From: Thermoplasmatota archaeon
GTDB taxonomy: Archaea > Thermoplasmatota > Thermoplasmata > Thermoplasmatales > GCA-001856825
Assembly (NCBI GenBank): GCA_023379555.1
Contig: JAMCQR010000049.1
Coordinates: forward strand, 1-8,706
Length of the DNA: 8,706 nucleotides
Direction of reading: 5' to 3'
Positions 1 to 6,534 of this stretch are shown in pieces (within the stretch, counting starts at the first letter, position 1; every line of letters begins with the position of its first letter). The position numbers and the translations under genes were made by a program. The notes beneath the pieces were generated by a model, which was not told where the DNA came from, did no database searches, and was given only the letters and a program-made list of their open reading frames with translations.

Positions 1-1
1 T

Positions 2-544
2 GAGGCATTCGATGCCGGAGTCTCCAAGTATGACAGATTGGGAGAGAGAGCTGAGTCGATAAAGAATCTGGAGCACGACGCAGACGAAATAGTCCACGAA
101 ATCTACAACAGAGTAAATCTTATGCCTAAACCGCTAGAGTCTGTAGATGTGGGAAACCTCGCAACGAAGTACGACGACATTCTGGACTTCATGGACGGAG
201 TTGCGAAGAGATTGTCCCTTTTCAAAGTTGAAAAGACGACTGAAATGGAAGAATTTGCAAAAGTCATACTTGCTTCGGTTGCCGAAGTTACAGCAGCATT
301 CAACATGTTCGGGAATTTCACTGAGGGAGACACTTCGGAGATAAGAAAACAGATTGTGAAAATAAATGAACTTGAAAACAGGGCAGATGACATCCTGGAA
401 ACCTCATACAGCACACTATTTTCGAAAAACGATCCGATAAAGGTGATAAAACTGAAGGAGATTTATGAGATAATGGAAACGGTGACGGACAAGTGTGAGG
501 ACGTTTCAGACATATTCATGGACCTTGTGATAAAGTACAGTTAG
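2..544 (+). CDS. PhoU-like DUF47 family protein, 5' end missing
   Basis: The reading frame is open from the first bases of the window, so the true start lies upstream; the TTG at 38 is only an internal codon. About 180 residues are visible, and the family (DUF47/PhoU_div) is usually a little over 200, so roughly the first 25 to 30 are missing. The protein is almost entirely helical and acidic. It contains two copies of the family's helical motif with spaced acidic residues: NLEHDADEIVHEI near the start and NELENRADDILE near the middle, each resembling the metal-binding E/DxxxD motif of PhoU folds. DUF47 proteins are cytoplasmic and often encoded beside Pit-type phosphate transporters, where a regulatory role in phosphate uptake is presumed. 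Any such transporter would be upstream and outside this window. The family call is fairly sure; the phosphate role is inferred from family context. Confidence 0.85.
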   Translation, partial: EAFDAGVSKYDRLGERAESIKNLEHDADEIVHEIYNRVNLMPKPLESVDVGNLATKYDDILDFMDGVAKRLSLFKVEKTTEMEEFAKVILASVAEVTAAFNMFGNFTEGDTSEIRKQIVKINELENRADDILETSYSTLFSKNDPIKVIKLKEIYEIMETVTDKCEDVSDIFMDLVIKYS

Positions 545-550
545 TTGTCA

Positions 551-560
551 AGTTTATCTA
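551..560 (+). promoter_or_regulatory. TATA box of the purSLQ operon
   Basis: An AT-rich element reading AGTTTATCTA lies 7 bases after the stop of the preceding gene. Its centre is about 25 bases before the ATG at 581, the spacing expected for an archaeal TATA box with transcription starting at or next to the start codon. No Shine-Dalgarno sequence precedes the ATG. Together these suggest a leaderless purS mRNA and support the short purS start. Confidence 0.6.
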
Positions 561-580
561 TCAAGAATATATCTGCAAAT

Positions 581-808
581 ATGGTGAAATTGAGGATCAC
601 CGTTACACTCAAGAAGACGGTAGAGGACTCCGAAGGTGATTCGGTAAAGAAGGCCCTTAAGCTGCTCGGGTATGATGGCGTGAAAGAGGTCAGGGCTGGA
701 AAAGTCTATTTCATAACTCTTGGCAAAGGGAGCAAGAAAACGGGAAAGGAATTGTGTGAGAAGCTCCTCGCAAATCCAGTCATTAATGAGTGTGTAGTGG
801 ATGATTGA
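581..808 (+). CDS. purS: Phosphoribosylformylglycinamidine synthase subunit PurS
   Basis: PurS is the small bridging subunit of the three-part FGAM synthetase, which converts formylglycinamide ribonucleotide, glutamine and ATP to FGAM in purine synthesis. It holds PurL and PurQ together. The 75-residue protein fits the family (about 80). It begins with a beta strand (VKLRITVTLKK), followed by the region DSEGDSVKKALKLLGYDGVKEVRAGK, close to the family pattern of DPxGxAVxxALxxLGY and VRxGK. It ends in CEKLLANPVINE, matching the usual CEkLLANtVIEdY. The frame extends upstream to a TTG at 545, but the family start aligns with the ATG at 581, and the TATA box lies inside that extension, so the shorter start is chosen. 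The stop overlaps the purL start by 8 bases, which points to translational coupling. Confidence 0.93.
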   Translation: MVKLRITVTLKKTVEDSEGDSVKKALKLLGYDGVKEVRAGKVYFITLGKGSKKTGKELCEKLLANPVINECVVDD

Positions 809-3065
809 GGAAGAGGTATCCACCATAATTTCGGTAATTGGGAAGAGCAAGGAAGAGCTAGCAAATATTTCCAAGATGCTGCACCTCGGACTCACAGCAG
901 ACGAGATGTCCTTGATCTCTTCTTATTTCAAAAATGAGGGAAGGGATCCAACCGATGTGGAGGTGCAAGCGATAGCGCAGGCATGGAGCGAGCACTGCAG
1001 CTACAAGAGTTCCAAGATTCATCTGAGGAAGTATATTTTCGGCATAGGAAAGGAAAAAGTAGTCGCCATCGGAGATGCAGGTCTTGTATCACTCGATGAT
1101 GACACCGCGATTGCTTTCAAGATGGAGAGTCACAATCATCCTTCAGCAATAGAACCGTATGGTGGCGCGGCAACGGGCGTGGGAGGGATACTCAGAGATA
1201 TCCTGAGCATGGGGGCACAACCCATTGCGGTGACCGACTTTCTATATTTCGGTACAAAGAAAATCAAGGGGTTCCCGGACCCCAAATTCATTGAGGGTGG
1301 CGTAGTGGCTGGAATAAGGGACTATGGCAACCGGGTAGGTATCCCAACTGTTTCGGGAGGAATAGTTTATTCGGAGATGTTTTCGCCCAACGTACTGGTC
1401 AACGTTGGCTGCGTGGGTGTCGTTGATAAGAAGAAAATTAGGTCGTCCGCAATCACGGAACCGGGCATCATTCTTATAGTGGCCGGAGGGAAGACCGGCA
1501 GAGATGGAATTCACGGAGTCAATATGGCCTCGGCAGTAATTGAGAGCGGAGAGGAAGATATAACTACTGTTCAATTGGGGAGTCCGATAACAAAAGAACC
1601 TCTTATTCACGCAGTTCTGGAAGCAAACGGCAAGAACCTCTTGTTTGCACTCAAGGACCTCGGAGGCGGAGGTCTAAGCAGCGTAGTTGGGGAGATGCTT
1701 GAAGCAGGTGGCATGGGTGGTAAGGTGTACCTGGAAAAGGTCCCGCTGAAAGAGGCATCTATGAAACCATGGGAGATCTGGATATCGGAGAGTCAGGAGA
1801 GAATGCTCCTTGCAGTCAAGAAGGAAAATGTAAATTCAGTACTCGAAATAATGGAAGATTGGGACATAACTTCGTCAGTCATCGGGGAGAGCGAGAACGG
1901 CAACAGGCTCAAAATTTTTTATAACGGCACTAAGGTCCTAGATCTCGAGTCGCAATTCATGACGTCCCCAAAACTGTATGAACGTCCTTCGCGATTAGAG
2001 GAAAAGCGCATCGTACAGTACTTGCCAAGTTACCCTAATAATTTTGCAAAATTACTCTTGGGAATGATCTCAGACAGCAACGTAAGAACAAGGGAAAAGG
2101 TTGTAAGACAATATGATCACACTGTCAGAGGAAGCACGGTGATCGGTCCTTTTGCAGGAATCGTAGGAAGCGAAGGGCCAACAGATGCTTCTGTAATCAG
2201 GCCCAATTGGGACAAGGTGAATGGAGTTGCAATATCGCACGGTTCAAATCCATTCTACTCTAAGATTGATCCGTATTCTGGCGGTAAGGCTGCAGTTGAT
2301 GAGACCGTAAGGAATTTAATTTCGGTCGGTGCAGAGCCTCTTGGATTTTCAGACTGCCTAAATTCTGGGAATCCAGAGAAGCACAAAGTTATGGGAGAGT
2401 TCATTGAGACGGTCAAGGGAATGCACGATTCAGCCTACAGTCTTGACATCCCATTCGTATCAGGCAATGTCTCCTTCTACAATGAAGCAGGTAGGAGAAG
2501 AATTCCCACTTTCCCTACGATTCTGGGAGTGGGTAAGGTGGAGGACATAAGAGGTGCGATTACTCCAGACTTCAAGGGTCTCGGCAACGACATTTATCTT
2601 GTGGGGTTACCCACCACAGATCTGGCAGGGTCTCTCTATTTCAGGAGATTGAAGAAGAACGGGGGGCGAGTCCCATACTCCGACCCCAGAACTCTCAGGA
2701 GAAGAGGATGGAATCTCCTGAATGCAATGAGGTCTGGAACTGTCAACTCAGCCCACGATGTTTCGGATGGAGGGATTGCTACAGCAATATCCGAAATGAC
2801 CATCGGGTCGAAGATAGGTGCAGCATTGGACGTATCCGCCCTCGGTCTTCGGACTGACTTCGCACTATTCTCAGAACCCCAATCCAGCTGGATTATTGAA
2901 GTCGGATCAGGAAGGGAGAAGGAATTCGTGAAATACATGGGAGAGGATGCCATATTTTTGGGTCAGACTCAACAGTCCGCACTTGCAATAACAAGGGGAG
3001 AGGATAAGGTACTGGTGGTCGACATCGACCAAATACGGAAGAAATGGAAGAGGGGATACGAGTGA
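801..3065 (+). CDS. purL: Phosphoribosylformylglycinamidine synthase subunit PurL
   Basis: PurL is the catalytic ATP-dependent subunit of FGAM synthetase; it uses ammonia delivered by PurQ to amidate FGAR. The 754-residue length suits the small-type PurL of archaea and many bacteria. Visible signatures are WSEHCSYKSSK (62-72), the nucleotide-site segment KMESHNHPSAIEPYGG (107-122) running into GAATGVGGILRDI, GIPTVSGG (180-187), DLGGGGLSS (286-294), SESQERML (329-336), HTVRGSTVIGPFAG (440-453), SGNVSFYNE (554-562) and AHDVSDGG (651-658). These cover both tandem AIRS-like halves, so the protein looks intact. The start is the ATG overlapping the purS stop (ATGATTGA). A later ATG at 876 would remove 25 residues. 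I keep the longer form because the segment LGLTADEMSLISSYF continues the homology upstream of WSEHC and the overlap is typical of coupled genes, though the exact N-terminus is not certain. Confidence 0.96.
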   Translation: MIEEEVSTIISVIGKSKEELANISKMLHLGLTADEMSLISSYFKNEGRDPTDVEVQAIAQAWSEHCSYKSSKIHLRKYIFGIGKEKVVAIGDAGLVSLDDDTAIAFKMESHNHPSAIEPYGGAATGVGGILRDILSMGAQPIAVTDFLYFGTKKIKGFPDPKFIEGGVVAGIRDYGNRVGIPTVSGGIVYSEMFSPNVLVNVGCVGVVDKKKIRSSAITEPGIILIVAGGKTGRDGIHGVNMASAVIESGEEDITTVQLGSPITKEPLIHAVLEANGKNLLFALKDLGGGGLSSVVGEMLEAGGMGGKVYLEKVPLKEASMKPWEIWISESQERMLLAVKKENVNSVLEIMEDWDITSSVIGESENGNRLKIFYNGTKVLDLESQFMTSPKLYERPSRLEEKRIVQYLPSYPNNFAKLLLGMISDSNVRTREKVVRQYDHTVRGSTVIGPFAGIVGSEGPTDASVIRPNWDKVNGVAISHGSNPFYSKIDPYSGGKAAVDETVRNLISVGAEPLGFSDCLNSGNPEKHKVMGEFIETVKGMHDSAYSLDIPFVSGNVSFYNEAGRRRIPTFPTILGVGKVEDIRGAITPDFKGLGNDIYLVGLPTTDLAGSLYFRRLKKNGGRVPYSDPRTLRRRGWNLLNAMRSGTVNSAHDVSDGGIATAISEMTIGSKIGAALDVSALGLRTDFALFSEPQSSWIIEVGSGREKEFVKYMGEDAIFLGQTQQSALAITRGEDKVLVVDIDQIRKKWKRGYE
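3050..3057 (+). promoter_or_regulatory. Shine-Dalgarno site that fixes the purQ start
   Basis: The sequence GAGGGGAT matches seven of eight bases of the ideal archaeal site GAGGTGAT and ends four bases before the GTG at 3062. The same four-base spacing is seen for GGTGAT ahead of alba in this window. The site lies inside the 3' end of purL. The ATG at 3044 lies upstream of this site, so it cannot be the start served by it. Confidence 0.6.
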
Positions 3066-3853
3066 ATAGGGAAGTCAAGGTAGCAATCATTGTGATGGAA
3101 GGAACGAACAATGAAGAGGAGGCTTACCAGTCATTCAAACATTCTGAGGCTTCCCCTGAAATAGTTCACCTGAAGAAGCTCGAGAACAGGAAAAAGAAAT
3201 TGAGCGGTTACGACATCGTCTGCTTTCCAGGCGGCTTTTCTGCGGGAGATTACGTAAGGGCCGGTGCAGTAATGGCAGCGAGAATCAAGTCGAGCCTGAT
3301 GAGAGACATGGAAGAGTTCGTGGAGAGCGGAAGGCCGGTGATAGGATCTTGTAATGGATTTCAGACTCTGGTTGAGTTGGGGCTAGTACCAAACGTGGAT
3401 GGGGATGACCGCCTGGAGGCCGCTTTGGCCCCTAATATGTCCAACAGGTTCGAAGCAAGAACCGTGTACTTGAAGATAAACAAAGGTAACTCCCTATTCC
3501 TTAAAGAATTCAAAGACGGCGAAGTGATCAAGCTTCCAATTGCTCACTCGGAAGGGAGGTTCATCCCAAGGGACAAGGAAGTGCTCGGGAAGATAATCAA
3601 GAATGGAATGAATGTGGTATCATATGTCGATGGAAGTGGAAAGGAGGCAGGATACCCGTGGAACCCAAATGGTTCTGAACACAACATCGCAGGAATCGCC
3701 AACAAGAACGGAAATGTACTTGGCCTGATGCCGCACCCTGAAAGGGTGTTCTATAGATATACTGAATCTGACTGGACCCGGGAAAATAGTGGGACTGGGA
3801 TGGGGAATAGATTTTTCACAAGTGCAGTACAATTCGTGAGAGAAAAATTTTAA
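3062..3853 (+). CDS. purQ: Phosphoribosylformylglycinamidine synthase subunit PurQ (glutaminase)
   Basis: PurQ is the class I glutamine amidotransferase subunit of FGAM synthetase; it hydrolyses glutamine and passes ammonia to PurL. With the GTG start at 3062 the protein has 263 residues. Key parts are VMEGTNNEEE (11-20), the oxyanion region FPGGFSAGDYVRAGAV (55-70), the nucleophile elbow GSCNGFQ with Cys97, and the His225/Glu227 pair in MPHPER. The triad is therefore complete. The length exceeds the roughly 225 residues of common bacterial PurQ; the extra sequence includes SGKEAGYPWNPNGSEHNIAG and a C-terminal segment after MPHPER, and it resembles the longer PurQ type. An ATG at 3044 in the same frame would add six residues, but the strong Shine-Dalgarno site and the GTGA overlap with the purL stop favour GTG. 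Confidence 0.94.
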   Translation: MNREVKVAIIVMEGTNNEEEAYQSFKHSEASPEIVHLKKLENRKKKLSGYDIVCFPGGFSAGDYVRAGAVMAARIKSSLMRDMEEFVESGRPVIGSCNGFQTLVELGLVPNVDGDDRLEAALAPNMSNRFEARTVYLKINKGNSLFLKEFKDGEVIKLPIAHSEGRFIPRDKEVLGKIIKNGMNVVSYVDGSGKEAGYPWNPNGSEHNIAGIANKNGNVLGLMPHPERVFYRYTESDWTRENSGTGMGNRFFTSAVQFVREKF

Positions 3854-3857
3854 TTAC
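3845..3857 (+). promoter_or_regulatory. TATA box before the glycoprotein-like gene and priS
   Basis: An A/T-only tract (AAATTTTAATTA, then C) spans the purQ stop codon. Its centre is about 25 bases before the GTG at 3877, as expected for a TATA box driving a leaderless transcript. No Shine-Dalgarno sequence is seen before that GTG. This suggests that the downstream pair is a transcription unit separate from purSLQ, although read-through from purQ is possible. Confidence 0.5.
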
Positions 3858-3876
3858 TTTAGTCATACCGTTCCCA

Positions 3877-4428
3877 GTGAACCGAAGACTCTTTGCAGCA
3901 ATAATCATAATTCTCCTCGCGACAGTGGTGATAGCCAACGGTCAGGCCCACGCACAGTCTACAGTCACATTCCCAACAATAAGCTACCAGACCTACCAGG
4001 GATACAACATCACGGTAACTAATGGGGAGTGGAACACCACTGTTTATTCGGTCATTTATAGCAAGAATTTCTCCACGTACAACTGGAAAGACAGCCCCCA
4101 GAAGGACTATATCCTGTTTTCCTACGGCCTTACTGGACTGAACCCATACGGCGCAGAATTCATCCAGGCGATGGAATCGATAGGCAATTTGACCACTAAG
4201 AACGTCACTCTTGCCTTCCAAGAGATCGCCCCTCTTGACGCAACGGGTACCGGATTCACCAACCAGGTGAAGCTCAATGCGGGAGCACTGCCGGGATTCT
4301 CCAACTCCACACCATCAAGTTTCAACAATCCAAGCGTTAGGTCACTCTATGGGTATGTGTTTGCTGGTGCAGTGATTGTTTCAATAGCAGCTCTTTACTT
4401 CATCTTAAACAGGAAGAAAGATGAATGA
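3877..4428 (+). CDS. Unrecognised secreted or membrane-anchored protein, likely glycosylated
   Basis: I do not recognise this 183-residue protein. It starts with GTG and has a short basic N-terminus (MNRR) followed by a hydrophobic stretch to about residue 20 and a small-residue, Ala/Gln-rich region (GQAHAQS) that looks like a signal peptide or N-terminal anchor. Residues 29 to 157 form a polar domain rich in Thr, Ser, Asn, Tyr and aromatic residues, with six N-glycosylation sequons (Asn44, 53, 64, 104, 109 and 143). A second hydrophobic segment spans about 158 to 176 and is followed by the charged tail NRKKDE. The inferred topology is an extracellular domain held by a C-terminal membrane helix with a cytoplasmic tail. 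There are no cysteines and no catalytic motif that I can name. The stop overlaps the priS start by 8 bases, so it is probably co-translated with priS. A surface or envelope role is only an inference. Confidence 0.8.
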   Translation: MNRRLFAAIIIILLATVVIANGQAHAQSTVTFPTISYQTYQGYNITVTNGEWNTTVYSVIYSKNFSTYNWKDSPQKDYILFSYGLTGLNPYGAEFIQAMESIGNLTTKNVTLAFQEIAPLDATGTGFTNQVKLNAGALPGFSNSTPSSFNNPSVRSLYGYVFAGAVIVSIAALYFILNRKKDE

Positions 4429-5464
4429 GAACTCTGCAAAGTTCGTCCAAGAGCTGTTCAAGAAATATTACGAAACGGTAAAATCGTTTGATATAAGACA
4501 GGTGGAAAAGAGAGAGCTAGCCTTTTCCGCTTTCGGTAAACAAGGAATGGTCAGGCACACTTCATTTCCAAACATGCCTGCCCTTGTGGACTACGTTGTA
4601 AACAATACTCCACTCCATTTCTACTACTCCAGCGCATATTATGACAGCCCGGAAGCTACGATGGACAACAAGAAGTGGAGGGGGGCCGATATGGTATTCG
4701 ACATCGATGGAGACCACATTGAAGGTGCAGACAAGATGAGTTACCCGGTGATGCTATCATCGGTGAAAGAAGAGCTCAAGAAACTACTAAATCTGCTGAT
4801 AGATGATCTCAGCGTTGGCAAGGAAAATCTTGAAATCGTATTCTCTGGCAGCAGAGGCTATCACGTTCACGTCTACTCAATTTTTGATAACCTGGAATCT
4901 CAGGAAAGGAGGGAGATCGTCGACTACATCTCTGGTCGCTGCATCACCTCTGACTATAGGACCACCTCCAGAACCAAGTGGGACGACAAGATTGATCTTG
5001 TCAGCACTTCACTCAAAGAGATCCTCGATTCTGGAGACAGGAAGTGGAAGGAGAAAATTGAGGCAGAAACTGGTGAACTTGTAGGCAAACTAACGAAGGT
5101 GGATATCCGCAAATCTGGTTTCATCGAAAGAAACGCCAGAAAGATCGCTGCGAAGAAGTTCTCTTCACGCATAGATGAGCCGGTTTCAATAGACATACAC
5201 AGACTCATCCGTACTCCCGGCAGCCTACACGGAAAATCGGGGCTCATGGTTGTGACAATACCGCTTGAAAAGGTAGATACATTTGATCCTCTAGCAGACT
5301 CGATACCCCTTGTATTTCAGGACAATTCTGAAATAAACGTCACCAAGAAAATTGCCTTAGATTTTGATGGGGCCAGCAGAGAACTACAGGAGGGTTATGT
5401 GGTCCTTCCAACCTATGCAGCCCTCTTCGCTATTTTGAAGGGATCTGCGGAAACGGCGAAATGA
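4421..5464 (+). CDS. priS: DNA primase small (catalytic) subunit PriS
   Basis: PriS makes RNA (and in archaea also DNA) primers for replication together with the large subunit PriL, which is not in this window. The protein has 347 residues, typical for archaeal PriS. The catalytic carboxylates are visible as VFDID (Asp94, Asp96) and as Asp258 in VSIDIHRLIRTPGSLHGK, a segment that also holds the conserved RLIR and SLHGK nucleotide-contact residues. FSGSRGYHVHVY (141-152) is the conserved SGxRGxH motif. An N-terminal REFGF-like region appears as RELAFSAF (31-38). The Cys/His zinc knuckle that follows the DID motif in Pyrococcus PriS is absent; the only cysteine is Cys174. The start ATG overlaps the upstream stop (ATGAATGA), with a weak purine-rich stretch (AGGAAGAAAG) just before it. 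All polymerase motifs are intact, so the gene should be functional. Confidence 0.95.
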   Translation: MNENSAKFVQELFKKYYETVKSFDIRQVEKRELAFSAFGKQGMVRHTSFPNMPALVDYVVNNTPLHFYYSSAYYDSPEATMDNKKWRGADMVFDIDGDHIEGADKMSYPVMLSSVKEELKKLLNLLIDDLSVGKENLEIVFSGSRGYHVHVYSIFDNLESQERREIVDYISGRCITSDYRTTSRTKWDDKIDLVSTSLKEILDSGDRKWKEKIEAETGELVGKLTKVDIRKSGFIERNARKIAAKKFSSRIDEPVSIDIHRLIRTPGSLHGKSGLMVVTIPLEKVDTFDPLADSIPLVFQDNSEINVTKKIALDFDGASRELQEGYVVLPTYAALFAILKGSAETAK

Positions 5465-5472
5465 AATATTTA
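5463..5472 (+). promoter_or_regulatory. TATA box of the eS17 gene
   Basis: GAAATATTTA overlaps the priS stop codon and is centred about 31 bases before the ATG at 5499. This predicts transcription starting a few bases ahead of that ATG, giving a leaderless or nearly leaderless mRNA. No Shine-Dalgarno sequence is present in the 34-base gap. The site supports the ATG over the upstream GTG at 5481. Confidence 0.55.
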
Positions 5473-5498
5473 ACTAGTTTGTGAATATATCGACAACA

Positions 5499-5732
5499 AT
5501 GGGAGCCATTAGACCTACACTAGTTAAGACTGTGGCAAGACAGGTATACGAAGAGTATGAACAGCACTTGAGCAAAGACTTTGAACACAACAAAGAGATA
5601 GTGAATAAGGTCATACCTGACGCGTCCAAGAAACTGAGAAATCTAGTGACTGGTTACGTGACCACCTACTGGAAAACAAAGAAGATACCAAGAAAGAGAA
5701 AGGAAGCAGAAGTTGAAGATTTCTCAATCTGA
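5499..5732 (+). CDS. rps17e: Ribosomal protein eS17 (S17e)
   Basis: This 77-residue basic protein is a component of the archaeal/eukaryotic small ribosomal subunit. It opens with MGAIRPTLVKTVARQV, matching the family start MGxIRxxxVKRxAxxL. The core DFEHNKEIVNKV and SKKLRNLVTGYVTTYWK correspond to the signature DFExNKxxV and SKxLRNxIAGYVTR. The tail is lysine/arginine-rich (KTKKIPRKRK) and ends in an acidic stretch. An in-frame GTG at 5481 would add six residues not found in the family and would fall at or upstream of the predicted transcription start, so the ATG is chosen. It follows priS after 34 bases with its own TATA box, and its stop codon is only two bases from the stop of the opposing GNAT gene. 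Confidence 0.92.
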   Translation: MGAIRPTLVKTVARQVYEEYEQHLSKDFEHNKEIVNKVIPDASKKLRNLVTGYVTTYWKTKKIPRKRKEAEVEDFSI

Positions 5733-5734
5733 CT

Positions 5735-6499
5735 TCAGTCGATTCCAAGTTTCTTCTTCAATGTAAATATCATCATGGCGGACTTTTCTTTTCTGATGAC
5801 ATCATTCATTATGTAACTCTTTTGCTCAAGTAAGGTAACGGCCCTTCTCAATGCTAAACGCCATTTCTTCGCAAGCTCAATGTCATTGCTTCCCAAGTCA
5901 AACGGCACTTCAATTGCAACGGAGTCTCCGTTGACATCTAGACCCTGCCAGGGTTGAGGGAAATCCGTTATACTCGCAGCTATATGGTATTTTTCGAGAA
6001 CCTTCTTTTTCCTATCGAGGAATTTGTGCGCTTCAATCCTGTCGGACTCCACTCCCTCATTCTCCTTTGATCCCATAATTCCGTAATAGTTGATCTTGTA
6101 GTCATAAGCGTAAGCTCCAAGCTTGTGAACGTTGAAGAATGTGTTCCTAGTCTTCATAGGATCGAAAGTCCACCTAACTTCGGAATATCCCATGTCCTTT
6201 GCCTGTTCGAACTGGTGCATTTTGATTTCATATCCGACATTCCTGTTTCTGTATTCTTGAAGCACTCCAGCCATGTGTGAGTAGAGATACCTATAATTCC
6301 CACTAACCCCAGGGAAGGCCAGACTGAACCCGACTATCTTACCTTCCTCGATGGCCACTTCCACTAGCCCACCATTCGAATTAAGTGCCCTGAGCAAAGG
6401 TAATGGAGTTGGGGGCTCATCAACCATCCCCCATATGACCGTCTGGATCCTTTCTACCGTTTTAAATTCTTCAATCGTCTGTGCTTTCCTGATTTCCAC
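5735..6499 (-). CDS. GNAT superfamily protein, COG3375 type, function unknown
   Basis: The 254-residue protein matches the uncharacterised GNAT family COG3375. The N-terminus IRKAQTIEEFKTVERIQTVIWG follows the family opening (a short strand then a helix ending in VWG). The acetyl-CoA-binding loop region is AGVLQEYRNRNVGYEIK (77-93). It is followed by the family hallmarks RWTFDPMKTRNTFFNVHKLGA (starting at 109), DYKINYYG (133-140) and ESDR (151-154). The C-terminal 100 residues are less distinctive. In the acyl-CoA loop the usual R-x-x-G-x-G/A pattern reads RNRNVGY, so one glycine is replaced by Asn. The substrate is not known. The start is a GTG: the in-frame upstream codons hit a stop after seven codons without an ATG, and the alignment begins right at this GTG. 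There is no clear Shine-Dalgarno, and a TATA-like element sits about 26 bases upstream. Confidence 0.82.
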   Translation of the reverse strand: MEIRKAQTIEEFKTVERIQTVIWGMVDEPPTPLPLLRALNSNGGLVEVAIEEGKIVGFSLAFPGVSGNYRYLYSHMAGVLQEYRNRNVGYEIKMHQFEQAKDMGYSEVRWTFDPMKTRNTFFNVHKLGAYAYDYKINYYGIMGSKENEGVESDRIEAHKFLDRKKKVLEKYHIAASITDFPQPWQGLDVNGDSVAIEVPFDLGSNDIELAKKWRLALRRAVTLLEQKSYIMNDVIRKEKSAMMIFTLKKKLGID

Positions 6500-6519
6500 T
6501 CTCAGAAAAGTGCATGCGA

Positions 6520-6534
6520 GTTAATATCATTAAC
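6520..6534. repeat. 15-base palindrome at the tgtA stop and GNAT promoter
   Basis: GTTAAT and ATTAAC form perfect 6-base arms around ATC, covering the tgtA stop codon. On the minus strand it reads GTTAATGATATTAAC and is centred about 28 bases before the GNAT start at 6499, in the position expected for a TATA box. It could be the core promoter itself, a binding site for a dimeric regulator, or chance in an AT-rich gap. No T-run follows on the minus strand, so it does not look like a terminator. Confidence 0.4.

Noticed and set aside
545..580. Upstream TTG start for purS
   Set aside because: The extra 12 residues are not in the family and the stretch contains the TATA box and predicted transcription start.
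1242..1610. Minus-strand 122-codon frame inside purL
   Set aside because: It is antisense to a conserved PurL core, and its sequence is explained by the purL codons.
5481..5498. Upstream GTG start for the eS17 gene
   Set aside because: The family begins at MGxIRP, and the GTG is upstream of or at the predicted transcription start.
5731..5740. Small inverted repeat GACT-TC-AGTC between the convergent stops as a shared terminator
   Set aside because: The arms are four bases with a two-base loop and no clean T-run on either strand, so it is too weak to call.
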